DNA from: Megaustenia siamemsis
Taxonomy: Eukaryota > Mollusca > Gastropoda > Stylommatophora > Ariophantidae
Direction: 5' to 3'
Length of the DNA stretch: 64,000 bases
NCBI GenBank assembly: GCA_032433765.1
Contig: JAVIAB010000046.1
Span: forward strand, 60,733,388-60,797,387
The position numbers were made by a program, and so were the translations under genes. The notes beneath the pieces were generated by a model that was not told where the DNA came from, made no database searches, and saw only the letters and a list, made by a program, of their open reading frames with translations. Of the stretch, positions 11,925 to 24,469 are shown piece by piece (within the stretch, counting starts at the first letter, position 1; the number at the start of each line of letters is the position of its first letter).

Positions 11925-12320
11925 CAATATATATCTATCTATCTATTGACCCTTCGAGCCGTAGCTGGCCCATGGGACGTATACCAAGATACTCCTCTTA
12001 TCTAAACTTGTGTTTTAGCAGTTTTCAATTTTTTTAAAGATGTTTTATCAATTCTCACCACTTGTCTCTTTTCTGTGCAAGCAACTCTATCTCATTGAGG
12101 GAGCCAATTCCTACTACTCTTGCCTCTCTCATCAATGTTCTTCTCAGTGTCTCTCTGGGTCTTCTTCTTTTCCTCTAACATGTTGTTTCCCACATGAGGC
12201 CTTGCTTTGCTATTTGGTTATTATCTCTTCTCATCACATAGCCAACATATGACCGTCGTCTTTTCTTGATTACTGAAGATATTAGTGGTTGATTGGTGAT
12301 ATGTCTAATGTCCTCGTTAT
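11925..12320 (-). mobile_element. RTE-like LINE family B, 3' end
   Basis: The minus strand encodes the C-terminus of the family B RT (NQPLISSVIKKRRRSYVGYV, then RPRETLRRTLMREA-like), ending with the shared 3' sequence around 'ccttcgagccgtagctggcc' and a (TATC)n tail at 11925-11946. The element is 5'-truncated near 12320. Its tail matches the (TAGA)n tail of the 43-kb copy. Confidence 0.85.
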
Positions 12321-13963
12321 AATCAATATAACAACATATAAAGTTATAACAATTCAATCCAATGTTGGCAAATCATATTGTCTTTTCCCAAGACATGAAG
12401 GAAAAATGCATAGATTTATTAAGCAAAGTTCTCTTAAGCAGCTCCTCATATCTTAAGGCATAGTGGGAATACAACACATTGTTAGTCCCCACATGTTGCA
12501 ATGACCAACATCACATTTTATAGACAATGTGGTAGGTATCTGCAAATCCTGTCCACTTTCACAGAAAAAGTCTGTCGCACATTTTCAGAAGTTAGATAAA
12601 ACCAAAGCTGTGTTGGCTTGAAACATATTAGCTACATCTGGGAATTGAACCCATACCCTTGTGATCAGCAGTGATCACTAACCACCACATTGATTTATTG
12701 ACTGCAATTTTGTTTTCAAAGTAAGTCCTATTTCATTTCTTGTCTCTCCCTCCGGCATTCACGGTGATGAGAGAAGAGATCAACTCAAGGTTCTCAGCAA
12801 AGCATGCAGCTTCCTACAACATGAGAAAATTGTTCAGCTGCCACTGGGCTGGTACTACATGTGTGAACATTAGTGTCTCCAAACTTATATTTACATTAAT
12901 GTAAATCATTGTATAACCACAAGACAAATACAATAGACACTAGTAGTTGACTATAAATGCAATATGTAATAGTAACAGGATATCTTTTCCTATGTCATTG
13001 TGAGAATGGTTGATTTAGTCACCTCATCAGTGGTGACTGTATCTTATTAGTGTGGCATTGTAAAGAATGATATACTTCACTAAAGGTGAGGGCTAAAATC
13101 TTATAAAATCCAAGGAGGTAAATCTATGCATTGGTTACATTAAAAGTGATAATGTACAAACAACTAAACAGACTAGCATTTAAAAACAGTGAATACATCA
13201 AACCTGTCAGAGGCCATCTAACTGGATGGTGCACTGAAATTATCTTTGGTACCCCATAGTTTGTCAAACAGACTTGCATCAGTGGGCAAAACTTTCATTT
13301 TGGCAGAGTTAGGTGTCATGATGTTTCCAATCCTTCCTGCTTGAATTTGGATTGTATAGTTCCAGTCCCTAGGTTGACCTGTTTGAAACTGGACATGCAG
13401 CTTCAAGCCTGCTAGGCTGTGTCCAGAATGGTCAACTTATAACATTTTGTTGGGCAACATGCTACATTATTTAGTTATATACTTTCAGTTCCCAGCCCAC
13501 TTGGGCCTACTTTTCCTGATTTCAGTGACTGGGGATTCTTTCCAGAATATCTTCATCCATGTGCAGATACATTACCAGACATTTGAGTGGACACATTTTC
13601 TGTAGGACTTTGTTGTCTTAGCTTTCATTTACCCATGAGCTTCTACAAGATGGTTTGGGATGTTTTCCCATGAGATGACAGAGGTAATAGATGTCTTGCT
13701 CACTTAACCATTCATGATTTGGCTCACCTGATTAAATGACTTACTTATTTGGATTTTTTTCTTCCAACTTTGATTTGTCTTCTCTCAATTTTCAAAACAA
13801 ATTTCTCTTATTTTAAAATAATAATATAATAAGTAGTAGATTTTATTAACATGAACAAATGTTCCTCCTTCACTCATGCACACAAGCACAAATCAATCAA
13901 CAGTTATTAAGTCAGATCTAACAAGAAATAGCTTTCACATACAAGAAATACATTGTTTCATAC
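12321..13963. other. Intron 8 with one coding-like fragment
   Basis: Mostly featureless AT-rich DNA. At 13218-13406 the minus strand has a 62-codon frame with non-simple composition (motifs GQPRDWNYTIQIQAG and ASLFDKLWGTKDNFS) ending at a stop. It lacks splice sites compatible with the CUB gene and looks like a relic of a mobile-element protein, but I do not recognise the family. Confidence 0.5.
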
Positions 13964-14095
13964 CCATCAATATTTCCAATATGGAATCTTTCTACAAAGT
14001 CCACTTGAATTCTTCGTGCAACTGATGCAAAAATGACCCAAACACATTCCACATTGTGTGGATAATCATTTGGATAATTGGGTGACTGGATGTAT
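13964..14095 (-). CDS. Multi-CUB gene, visible exon 8 (middle of CUB domain 4)
   Basis: Acceptor TGCATAG ends at 14096 and donor GTATGA begins at 13963. The exon is 1 + 129 + 2 bases. It encodes YIQSPNYPNDYP, the second cysteine in VECVWVIF, and RRIQVDFVERFHIGNIDG. Asp and Glu in VDFVERF suit a Ca2+-binding CUB. It was identified because its phase and peptide bridge exons 7 and 9 exactly: the junction to exon 9 reads GNIDGCPYDFVE. It is too short to stand out as an ORF. Confidence 0.9.
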
Positions 14096-16704
14096 CTATG
14101 CAGGAAGAGATGATTATAACTAGAATTGGTTACAAAAGTACATTTACATCAATTTGTTACAAGAAGACTGAATGTAATTAAAATGATATTCAACAATAAG
14201 TGACATCCAGTTCAAAAATGTCTGATACAAGTCATCAAACTGTTGTCTATCAGTTGTGGGTAAAGTTACAGTTTAGCATCTTTCTGCTAAATGAGTGATC
14301 TCCCCTGGTTGACAACACATTTAAATGTATTAATTGCTTCTACTTTTTGTGCATTTAATTACATTTTGTCAACAATGTTTAGAGTTAGGTTTAGGGTTTT
14401 CCTAACCCAAACCTAGGGTCTTCTAAAGACAGATTAGAGAACAATCTAATAAAGTGCAAGGGGGTGACACACCAAGCAGATAGACGCTAAAATCAGGACT
14501 TTACCCAGTTTTGTTTTTACTTACCTCCTATGTATGACATTTTGTTAGACTGTTCATGTCTCTCACTTTGACTTTTTCCCTCTTTTTAAAAAAAAATAAT
14601 TATCTGAAGTAACAATGCATTTGAAAACTAACTGATGAATTAACAAAATTATTATCTGAAGTAACAATGCATTTGAAAATCAACTGATGAATTAAAAAAA
14701 AAATGTTATTCTGATGTCTGTGATAAATATATTCCAGTAGTGACCTCTTTCAGTAGGAGATTGATAACCTTCTGTGAAACTACTGAATTATTTCATGCAC
14801 ACAAAGAAAGTTAAAGGACTTGATCATAAGCATCATATATTATAATAAATATTGTAGTCATGGAACTTTGATAAGTGGTATTTTTTTCTCATTTTTATAG
14901 TTGTTGTTGAATGCTTCTATTTTTGTTGCATTCAAATATTTATTAAAATATCTTCTGTGTACACCTCTATACATTAGTCAGTTTGAAGGAAGCATTTGTC
15001 AGCTCTAGGCTAGTGACATTACCATACAGCTTGTACCAATATGGTACCGGAAATGGCCACAAGAGCCTTATCTGTCCATCATATGTTAGGCTTGAATGTA
15101 GCAGATGTTCAGCAGCCATTTTGTCTGTGTATTAAAATATAATTGTAGAGATAATGAAACAGTGACTATTGACAAGCTAGTTTGTTTTGGCTAGAGAGAT
15201 AGTGACATTAGCCAGACAGACAAACAGGCTAACAGACTTAGTGTCCTTTAGAGGTAAAATGGAATGTAGGCATCAAGAATACTTTGGTTTGACATGTTCT
15301 ATCCTCGGACAGAGATGTAGATGTTTGTAGGGATTAAAGTCAAGGCCAAAGAATTAGGATAAAATAGTTGAACACATTACATCTGCCCATCTGGAGATGA
15401 GATGGTACAGAAAATTGTATATAGATCACATCACCAATGAGGAAGTGCTCAACAAAACCCATTGATCTCAATAACCAATCCCAGGCTTACTGTTAATGGT
15501 AGAGGAATGACAATTAAGATGGTACAGGAATGTTACAATAATCTACAGGCTTTGCTAAATCTATTTTGTAGGGAATATTACCAGACAAAGGAAGTCAAGG
15601 CACACAAGACAGAGACAATAGCATCAGAGAATGGACAGGATTAACCTTTGTCACACCTCAGAGAAAAGCTGTTGCCAAATCAACCGAAGGTGCCACTTTA
15701 AGGATCCTGAGCTCGCTCTATGGTGTTTATGCATATGGTTGTGGTAATTGGAGTGAATCAAGCATTGTGGGTGCATCCATTGTTGACAATGTTGTGTGTA
15801 CTCATCATAATGATAGACAATTGTATATCCTTAACCCAACCTAAATTCAGGGGAGCTAGGACAAGATCCGGGGCAGGACTTGTGAACCAGTATATTTTTT
15901 CACACTACATGATTTTCTGAAGGAGGAGATCTGAGTACTTATGGTCAGTTGTTTGATGTGTGATGAGAATAATTCAATGACTAACTAGATCAACTCTTAA
16001 TCATGAAGATTGGAGGAAAAGTGTAGATAGGTCACCAAGAGTGTTTAAATGACTACCAATGTCACAGACTAATGATGATAAATAGTTTATATATTTAATC
16101 TCTGCTGATGAGTTGTCATTTGTCAATTGTCATTGGTGATGATCATGCAGTCATCATTTTCTGGTATAAATGATTTGAGAATGGCTAATAAGGCCAGTAT
16201 GAGCCCTGAAGTGTCTGCTGCAATGAGAAAATGGATAGTATTGACCTGTTTGAGAAGTATGTTGAGGTTTGATGTGAAATAATTGCTTTAAGATAGTACC
16301 ACTTATTTGTCGTTTCTCAAAGACTGCCATACTCACAGCAATATTGCTTTGCCATGCTGAGAATTACAGCACTGTTCACCCATGTTTCAGGGTTCATGCA
16401 GCTGTGTTTAAGTGTTGTTTTTTTTTATTGTCCTTCATTTTTTCCAGTGGTCTTGTGATCTTCTGCTCATTTGCCTCAATTCTCTTTTAAGTCGACTTCA
16501 TGATCTTCTGACCATTAGCAGTGCACCATAAAATTGCATCTTTAGTGGACAATCTGGCATGCATATCAGATATGACCATCTCATTTGTGATTCATATAAG
16601 TCACTTTATGACAACAGTACGTTTCCTTTGTCCAGAGCATTTAAGACTTCTCCAAATTTGGGACAATAATCACTAAAAACAGGACATCTCGATAAGCAAC
16701 TTAC
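14096..16704. other. Intron 7, no gene recognised
   Basis: A 55-bp segment is tandemly duplicated at about 14595-14700 ('ttatctgaagtaacaatgca' in both copies), with A-rich tracts at each end. Small ORFs at 15462, 15720 and 16154 are below 70 codons and have no recognisable motif. Confidence 0.6.
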
Positions 16705-16940
16705 CCTGAATTAGCATTATTTGTCAATCGTAGGTGACCTCCACATGCCAGAGACACAGATCTATAAGCAAGACTGAATCCAGAACCTTCGGTTAAACCA
16801 TTTGATACAAAACTGACATACAGATTGTTGCTGGAAGTTTCTGGAACTTGAGGGGCTGTAACTCCACAGTAGCGCCCATTTGTGTTGCTGGATCCATTAT
16901 GATAAAGAGGAGGTGAAGATGATGAATCTCCATTCAGTAA
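16705..16940 (-). CDS. Multi-CUB gene, visible exon 7 (end of CUB domain 3, start of CUB 4)
   Basis: Acceptor TTATTGCAG precedes 16940 and donor GTAAGT begins at 16704. The exon starts in phase 0 and is 78 codons plus two bases. It finishes CUB3 with LLNGDSSSSPP, GRYCG (fourth cysteine), LYVSFVSNG and GSGFSLAYRSV, then opens CUB4 with ACGGHLRLTNN. The CUB3-to-CUB4 boundary lies inside the exon, unlike the other domain starts, which coincide with exon starts. The trailing GG joins A of the next exon to encode Gly in SGYIQSP. Confidence 0.93.
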
Positions 16941-17439
16941 CTGCAATAACATCAATATTATATAATTGTCTTTGTCTGTGAATCATGTAAGGGGAAATAA
17001 AAAAAAAAAGATAAAATTATAACACTTGATTTGAAACATTTAACTCATATTTGTTTTCTGAGTGAGTCAATGAGCATATTAAGGAAAATTGAAGGGGGCT
17101 GGGTCAAAAGGCAGTGAGTGGAGTCAATACAGAACACAAAACTGATTAGGATTTGTTTAACTGTCATGCCTGGGCACTCAATAAATGAGCTGAAATGGTT
17201 GTCATGGAAACCAGGCATGCAATGGACTAGATTGATATTTGAAAGCCCTCAGAATGCAATGTGAGTTAAAGATTCAATCAAAAGATAATCATGAATCTAC
17301 AACCATGTCCAGGCTATAACAATATCAGGTCAAAAATAGAGAAGCCAGAGAAGAGTATTACATGAGAAGACAAAAGAGTAGCAATTCAACAAAAAACTGG
17401 AGTTGTCAATCTCCACACATTGAGGGACATGATATTTAA

Positions 17440-17738
17440 CTATTTCTGTGCGTTTTGCCACACTGTGCGTCATGCCGATTTCGGCAGCATACGTTTTGCC
17501 ACATAGTGCGCCACACCCAATTTTATTAGTGTGAACGCCATCAAATCATATTCTTTTTACATGTCTTGTATCATCTTGATATTGGTGAAATATAATAGTT
17601 CAATTATCTAAATATTCATATATAATATGTTGTATGTTAGATACATATACATATATACATTGATTCGTAAAACCATGAACAATTTTGTCTCTGAAATCTC
17701 ATCCATTGTGTCGATAAAAAGCTTTCGTACAGAAAGAG
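17440..17738. mobile_element. piggyBac-type MITE with TTAA duplications
   Basis: A 299-bp segment is flanked by TTAA at 17436-17439 and 17739-17742. The left end reads ctatttctgtgcg and the inverted right end reads ctctttctgtacg, an imperfect terminal inverted repeat. Subterminal 'gcgttttgccaca'-type motifs repeat, and there is a palindrome tgccgatttcggca. There is no coding capacity. TTAA duplication with short inverted ends is the mark of piggyBac-superfamily transposition. Its ends differ from those of the autonomous-type element at 58-62 kb, so it belongs to another family. Confidence 0.75.
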
Positions 17739-17904
17739 TTAAAGGTGATCATTGGCATGAGCCAGCTCTAACAGTCTCGTCCGTGCCTGTCAGGTCTGAC
17801 ACCATTCAACAAAATAACTCAATCAATAATGCTACTCTTTCTTTAGTCAGGGTTCATACATTGAAGTATGACCAGTAATGTATCTATACAATCCTGGCCA
17901 TGCA

Positions 17905-19365
17905 ATGAGGTTTGTGCACATCACAGTTCCCCTTGCTAGTTCTCAGTATTACAGAAGTGTGTGCACATCACAGTTCTCCTTGCTAGTTCTCAGTATTACA
18001 AGAAGTTTGTGCACATCACAGTTCTCCTTGCTAGTTCTCATTATTACAAGAAGTTTGTGCACATCACAGTTCTCCTTGCTAGTTCTCATTATTACAAGAA
18101 GTTTGTGCACATCACAGTTATCCTTGCTAGGTCTCATTATTACAAGAAGTTTGTGCATATCACTGTTCTCCTTGTTAGTTCTCAGTATTACAAGAAGTTT
18201 GTGCACATCACAGTTATCCTTGCTAGGTCTCATTATTACAAGAAGTTTGTGCACATCATAGTTCTCCTTGCTAGTTCTCATTATTACAGAAGTTTGTGCA
18301 CATCATAGTTATCCTTGCTAGTTCTCAGTATTACAAGAAGTTTGTGCACATCACAGTTCTCCTTGTTAGTTCTCAGTATTACATAAGTTTGTGCACATCA
18401 TAGTTCTCCTTGCTAGTTCTCATTATTACAGAAGTTTGTGCACATCATAGTTCTCCTTGCTAGTTCTCATTATTACAGAAGTTTGTGCATATCACAGTTA
18501 TACTTGCTAGTTCTCAGTATTACAAGAAGTTTGTGCATATCACAGTTCTCCTTGTTAGTTCTCATTATTACATAAGTTTGTGCATATCACAGTTCTCCTT
18601 GTTAGTTCTCAGTATTACAAGAAGTTTGTGCATATCACAGTTATCCTTGCTAGTTCTCAGTATTACAAGAAGTTTGTGCATATCACAGTTCTCCTTGTTA
18701 GTTCTCAGTATTACACAACATTTGTGCACATCATAGTTCTCCTTGCTAGTTCTCATTATTACAAGAAGTTTGTGCACATTACAGTTATCCTTGCTAGTTC
18801 TCAGTATTACAAGAAGTTTGTGCACATCACAGTTATCATTGCTAATTCTCAGTATTACAAGAAGTTTGTGCACATCACAGTTATCATTGCTAGTTCTCAG
18901 TATTACACAACATTTGTGCACATCACAGTTCTCCTTGCTAGTTCTCAGTATTACAAGAAGTTTGTGCACATCACAGTTATGGTTGCTAGTTCTCAGTATT
19001 ACAAGAAGTTTGTGCACATCACAGTTATGGTTGCTAGTTCTCAGTATTACAAGAAGTTTGTGCACATCACAGTTATGGTTGCTAGTTCTCATTATTACAA
19101 GAAGTTTGTGCACATCATAGTTCTCCTTGCTAGTTCTCAGTATTACAAGAAGTTTGTGCACATCACAGTTCTCCTTGCTAGTTCTCAGTATTACAGAAGT
19201 TTGTGCACATCACAGTTCTCCTTGCTAGCTGTCAGTATTACACAAAGTTTGTGCGCATCACAGTTCCCCTTGCTAGTTCTCAGTATTACAGAAGTTTGTG
19301 CACATCATAGTTCTCCTTGCTAGTTCTCAGTATTATAGAAGTTTGTGCACATCATAGTTCCCCTG
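17905..19365. repeat. 48-bp minisatellite array, about 30 units
   Basis: The 48-bp unit begins near 'gtttgtgcacatcacagttc' and ends 'tcagtattacaagaa'. Units vary at a few sites (cacatc/catatc, ctcctt/atcctt/atggtt) and some lack two bases. Because 48 is divisible by three, both strands have open frames (for example plus 18580-19323 and minus 18568-19161). These translate only the repeat. The array sits in intron 6 of the CUB gene. Confidence 0.97.
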
Positions 19366-19784
19366 TGGTCGACCTCATTTCTGTTCATCAGCAGTGGATT
19401 CATTATGGTAGAATCAAGCTAAAGTGGTTGTTATAGTGTTCCTGTGAACATTGAAATGCTGAGATACCCTTACTACCATCCCTGGGCACAAACACCCTAT
19501 GCCCCATATGTCTTAAACTTAGAGAGATTCTTTACTTTTCTGTATGTATCCACTGTACCATTCATTCAGCAGACATTCAAGATTTAGGGAGTGCATGCCA
19601 CATCTCTGAATTTGGGGAAACAATATGTTAGTTGGCTTACTTTTTCAAACAACTATCAACATATTTATGAGCATGTGAGTATTTTTCCAGACTGTCCTAC
19701 TTTCCCAGAGACAGAATGGCTGATATCCATTTTGAGAAGCTGCACTTGTATAAACCACAAAGTTGTGTCAGTTATTAACAAAAT

Positions 19785-19993
19785 CACATCCCACCTAGGA
19801 GCCAACAATGTCATCCCACCTAGGAGCCAACAATATCATCCTACCTAGGAGCCAACAATACCATCCCACCTAGGAGCCAACAATATCATCCTACCTAGGA
19901 GCCAACAATATCATCCTACCTAGGAGCCAACAATATCATCCTACCTAGGAGCCAACAATATCATCCTACCTAGGAGCCAACAATCTCATCCTA
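19785..19993 (+). repeat. 25-bp minisatellite, about eight units
   Basis: The unit is 'tcatcctacctaggagcc' plus 'aacaata', with c/t variation at one site. It abuts the SINE family 2 copy that begins at about 19994. Confidence 0.95.
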
Positions 19994-20240
19994 CAAAGAA
20001 GTATGTGTTAGCACTCGGAAAAATTGACAGACAAACAACAATAGAAAAAAAAGAACAATATATGGTCCGAAGTGGGATCGAACCCGTACTCAGTGGCACC
20101 GCGCCTTGCCACGAGAAGCCGAACGCTTGGCACACTGCCACGCAGTCAACTAAAAAATTGGCTATGGTAGCAGTGTCTTACACGAAGGCGTACTCAATGA
20201 CTATAGCATAGTGTAACGATCACAGACCGGAAATAAATTG
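19994..20240 (-). mobile_element. tRNA-derived SINE family 2, copy 1
   Basis: Read on the minus strand, the segment contains a tRNA-like head: an A-box-like region in 'gcgtggcagtgtgcc' and a B box ggttcgatccc followed by 'acttcgg'. It ends in an A/T-rich tail with 'gttgtttgtctgtcaa'. It is a direct repeat of copy 2 at 20425-20660. The ORF here (20005-20211) is not a gene. Confidence 0.85.
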
Positions 20241-20366
20241 TATATTTGTACTTTCCTATTAATGCAAGTATCTCCCAGTAGGGCTGAATACTTGTGTTGT
20301 AGACAAACATTTATTGGACGAAACAGCACGAATAGTAGTTTCCAGTGGTTATATACTGGGTACAAA

Positions 20367-20920
20367 TAATAATACATAAATATTATTGTATGGGGAACTT
20401 CCGAGGCGATAATAGGGAATAATAGAACAAAGAAGTATGTGTCAGCACTCGGAAAAATTGACAGACAAACAACAATAGAAAAAAACGAAGAACAATATAT
20501 GGTCCGAAGTGGGATCGAACCCGTACTCAGTGGCACCGCGCCTTGCCACGAGAAGCCAAACGCTTGGTACACTGCCACGCAGCCAACTAAAAATTGGCTA
20601 TTGCAGTAGTGTCTTACACGATGACGTTCTCAATGACTATAGCATAGGGTAACGATCACAGACACAGTGTAAGACACTGCTACAATAGCCAATTTTTTAG
20701 TTGGCTGCGTGGCAGTGTGCCAAGCGTTCGGCTTCTCGTGGCAAGGCGTGGTGCCACTGAGTACAGGTTCGATCCCACTTCGGTCCATATATTGTTCTTC
20801 GTTTTTTTCTATTGTTGTTTGTCTGTCAATTTTTCCGAGTGCTAACACATACTTCTTTGTTCTATTATTCCCTATTATCACCTCGGAAGTTCCCCATATA
20901 ATAATATTTATGTATTATTA
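20367..20920. mobile_element. Two SINE family 2 copies forming a near-perfect palindrome
   Basis: The left arm 20367-20619 and right arm 20667-20920 are inverted repeats of about 253 bp with few mismatches by eye, separated by a 47-bp loop. Each arm contains a tRNA-headed SINE (B box ggttcgatccc or one-base variants) and the same flank with 'cctcggaagttcccca'. The shared flank suggests inversion-duplication of an existing copy rather than two independent insertions. A (TTA)n tract follows at 20925-20951. Confidence 0.88.
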
Positions 20921-21194
20921 TCAACATTATTATTATTATTATTATTATTATGTCCAACATATCAACAGATTTCCTACCTGTTCCAAGCCAGCGCATTTAG
21001 CTTAATCCTAAAATATCTAGATCGTATCTATCCATCTCACTCGTGACTTGCACTTGTTTCGCCATTGTTCGTACATTCCAGAACCCTATTTTTGTTGTTT
21101 TAGGGCAGAAAATAATATCACTATTATCTACTGCTAATTTACACATTCTGAAAGATGGGGATATAAGGAGTCCAATGTTCGAGGTTAAGAAGTG
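20921..21194. other. (TTA)n tract and unclassified DNA
   Basis: A TTA microsatellite at 20925-20951 is followed by about 240 bp with no recognisable feature before the LINE coding sequence starts. Confidence 0.6.
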
Positions 21195-24100
21195 GAAGAA
21201 TGGTAAATAGACAACAACCTATTCCTCATAAACTCTAGGGAGGACCCCCCAACCTTCTACTCAAGAAGATGGAAAACAACTTCCACTCCCGACCTAGCAT
21301 TTGCAACTGGAGACATATCTATCAAAATAACCTGAAAAGTGCTGAACCAACTTGGAGCTAGTGATCATAGACCAGTAAAACTTTCAGTGGCTCTTGCTCA
21401 CAAACAGGAGTTGCAAATACCTCTTCCCCACTGGAACTATAAGAGAGCAGATTGGACAAAGTTTGCAAGGCTCACTGATACATATACTGCACCTATCAAC
21501 ACCCACGAAAAGAAGGTCAATAATATGATAGCGCGGTTAACAAATGGAATCCTGACAGCTGCTAAAGAATCCATTCCTAGAGGAGCAAGAACAAACTACA
21601 AGCCATACTGGAGCAAGGAAAAACAAAGACTAGAAGTGGAACTGAACTCTGCCAGAGAACTAGCTGAAACACACAGCACAGAGAGCAACATTGCCTACAA
21701 AGCAGCCTCGGCTAAATACAGACATGAGGTCATGATATCAGCAAGACAGAGCTGGATAGACAAAACAGAGAGCCTTAATCTAGACAAAAATGGTCACAAA
21801 CTATGGAACTTGCAAAAAGCTCTGAGCGATGAAAACAACTGCCGACCTCCAATATCATTAACACACAATCAGAACATCCTCACAGGCAAAAGGGCAGCAA
21901 ATCTACTGATAACGACTTACAAAAACATTAGTAAAATAAACATTCCAATAGACAAACAGAAAGCTGCAAGACAGGAAAATCAAGATGCAAAACACATGCC
22001 TGTAGCACCAGAAGAGCATCAGACGACCATCTTTACCCCAACTCAATTAGATTTTACCCTCAAAGGATTAAAGCTCAAAAGTTCCGCTGGTAAAGATGGA
22101 ATCACCAATGAAATGCTCCTAAATCTAGGACAGAAAGCCAAGAGCCAGCTTCTAAGGATAATAAATGCTAGCTGGAAGAGAGGTCATGTGCCAGCAATCT
22201 GGAAAGAAGCTATTATGGTGCCCATCCTCAAGTGTGGAAAAGACCCACTAGACCCAAGTAGTTATAGACTAATTAGCCTACTGAGCTGCCTGAGTAAACT
22301 CATGGAAAGGCTGATTAACAGGAGACTTATGTGGCATTTGGAGACAAAACAACAAATCGTACCACAACAAAGTAGCTTTCGTCAGCACAGAACAACTGAA
22401 GACCTGGTCACCTACATTGCACAGGAAATAGAGGATGCTCTACAAGAAAAGAAACACACACTGGCAGTGTGGGTCGACATGGAGAAGGCTTTTGATAGGG
22501 TTTGACGAGAGGGTTTAAAGAACAAGCTTTTTAGACATGGTTTCCAGGGTCGTTTATTCAATTGGGTCTCTCAATACCTTCAGGATAGAACGGTCAGAGT
22601 ACAAGTTCAAGGTCAACTAAGTAAGAAGGTCTCTATTGAACAAGGTGTCCCCAGGGCAGAGTCTTGTCCCCAACACTATTTTTAATTTTCATAAATGACA
22701 TCGTAATGGACATTCCACCCATAATATGCTCAGCAATATACACAGATGATCTGGCGTTATGGGCTCGTGAGGAAAATATGTCGGTGGCTGGACCCAGGAT
22801 GCAAGATGCTCTTGGTGAACTTGAAAAATGGATGAACACCTGGTTCTTACCAATCAACACAAAAAAAAACCTCATACACAATTTTCAGCCTATCAAGAAA
22901 AACACTATCTGCAAACTTGAAGATAAAAGACCATACACTCCCGATTTACCACAACCCAACATATCTTGGCGTCACCATCAATCGCAGAATGACTTGGAAA
23001 AATCAGATAGAGCAAGGAAAAAAGCCAGAAAATGTGCAAAAATTATGAAGAAATTGGCAGGAACGGACTTGTGGGCAGACAGCAATATTTTGAAAAGACT
23101 ATACGTAGGAAGAGTCAGACCAGTTCTAGAGTATGGAGTCATAGCCTAGGCTATGGCTTCCAAATCACACCTTAGCAAAATTAACAGAACACAGAACCAA
23201 GCAGCTCATATCATCACTGGTGCTATGAAGTCTACACCTATCAAGACTCTAGAAACAATAACAGGTTTACAACCCTTAGATGACAGATGGGTCACTAAAG
23301 TATTGCAACAAGCAGAGAAATATAGAAGGCTCATTAGCCACCCCATGCACCAAAAAATAACTGGTTCCGGAATTGTATGACTAAAGAGGAGCAACTTTGC
23401 TGCAATTGCCAATGAACTAACTACTGGAGACCCAGTACTTTCCCAAATAATATTGAAACCCTTGGGCCCATCTGATATGTCTCCTCATGGAAAGCATAAA
23501 ATACCAGAATTAAGGACAATATAACAGTAATCATAAAAAAAAGGCACTCAATCAGACACAGAAAGAAAACACGTAGCAGAAAAACACATGCATGATACCT
23601 ACCCACAGGACTCTTGATCCCACATATACACAGATGGCTCTGCTACAAATGCCACCAGAAATGGAGGGGGAGGTGTGTTCTTGACACTGAATAATCAGGG
23701 TGAGATCACCAAGTCAATAGCTACTGGAAAATTCTCAAACAACTTTAAAGCAGAAACTGAGGCCCTCAGAGATGCTGCAACACTGGCTACTCAATACAAA
23801 AATAACATGCACAATAAATTGGTGATTCTGACTGATGCTCTGTCAGTACTATCAGCTCTAAAAAGCCCCAAGAACAATGATCTAGATGACTTGAGAACAA
23901 CCATGGACCAACTATGCAATAACTTCCAGAGAGTAGTCATTCAGTGGATACCATCACACTGTAATATACACGGGAACGAACGCACAGACAAATTAGCTAA
24001 AAAGGGAGGGAGATTACCGCAAGTGAACTATCCGCTCAGTTATGATGAAGCCAAATCCATCCTCAAGGGTCAGTTCCATGAAAAATGGAAACGAGAACAC

Positions 24101-24419
24101 CCAAAGCATAACGAGTGTGACAGATACCACCAACTATCAAGGAGGGATCAAGTCATCGTACTTCACTTACACACTGGTGACAATAGAATGAGAAATCACA
24201 TGTTCACCAAATTCAAAATAGGTACAACCAGCCTATGCCACTGTACGCTGGACAATATGACTACAAATCATGTTCTACAGGATTGCCCCCGGTACACAGA
24301 CCTGAGAAGAGCAATGTGGTCCATAGCTGGAAGAAAAACTATATGGGGCAATTGATTCGCTTAAACAGACAGCTGACTTCATGAGAGAGTCTGGAATCCT
24401 ACTCTGATTGAGTCTTGAT

Positions 24420-24463
<44 letters not shown>
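21195..24463 (+). mobile_element. I-clade (nimbus-like) LINE with RNase H, 5'-truncated and mutated
   Basis: The segment covers, in order: the end of an apurinic-type endonuclease (LINSREDPPTFYS, PDLAFA, LGASDHRPVKL, about 21219-21390); an RT region with KSSAGKDGITNEML and VWVDMEKAFDRV (up to 22505); a YTDDLALW catalytic box near 22739; an RNase H domain (YTDGSATNATR near 23630, KAETEAL near 23755, LTDALSVL, HCNIHGNERTDKLAK near 23960); and a C-terminal Cys/His motif (CHCTLDNMTTNHVLQDC). Lesions include a TGA after FDRV, indels around GVP..SVLSP near 22655, and a stop near 23150. It ends in a (GA)n tail at 24424-24460. The order EN-RT-RNase H-CCHC is typical of the I group, and similarity to nimbus is from memory of the family only. 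Confidence 0.88.

Positions 24464-24469
<6 letters not shown>

Noticed and set aside
17905..19365. CRISPR array
   Set aside because: There are no unique spacers; units are contiguous tandem copies, and the DNA is eukaryotic.
20060..20160. Functional tRNA gene
   Set aside because: The B box is good, but the cloverleaf cannot be completed and the sequence occurs three times with the same flanks, so it is a tRNA-derived SINE.
21339..24355. Host gene encoding a reverse transcriptase-like protein
   Set aside because: EN-RT-RNase H order, (GA)n tail, frameshifts and a second truncated copy at 46.4 kb show a LINE.
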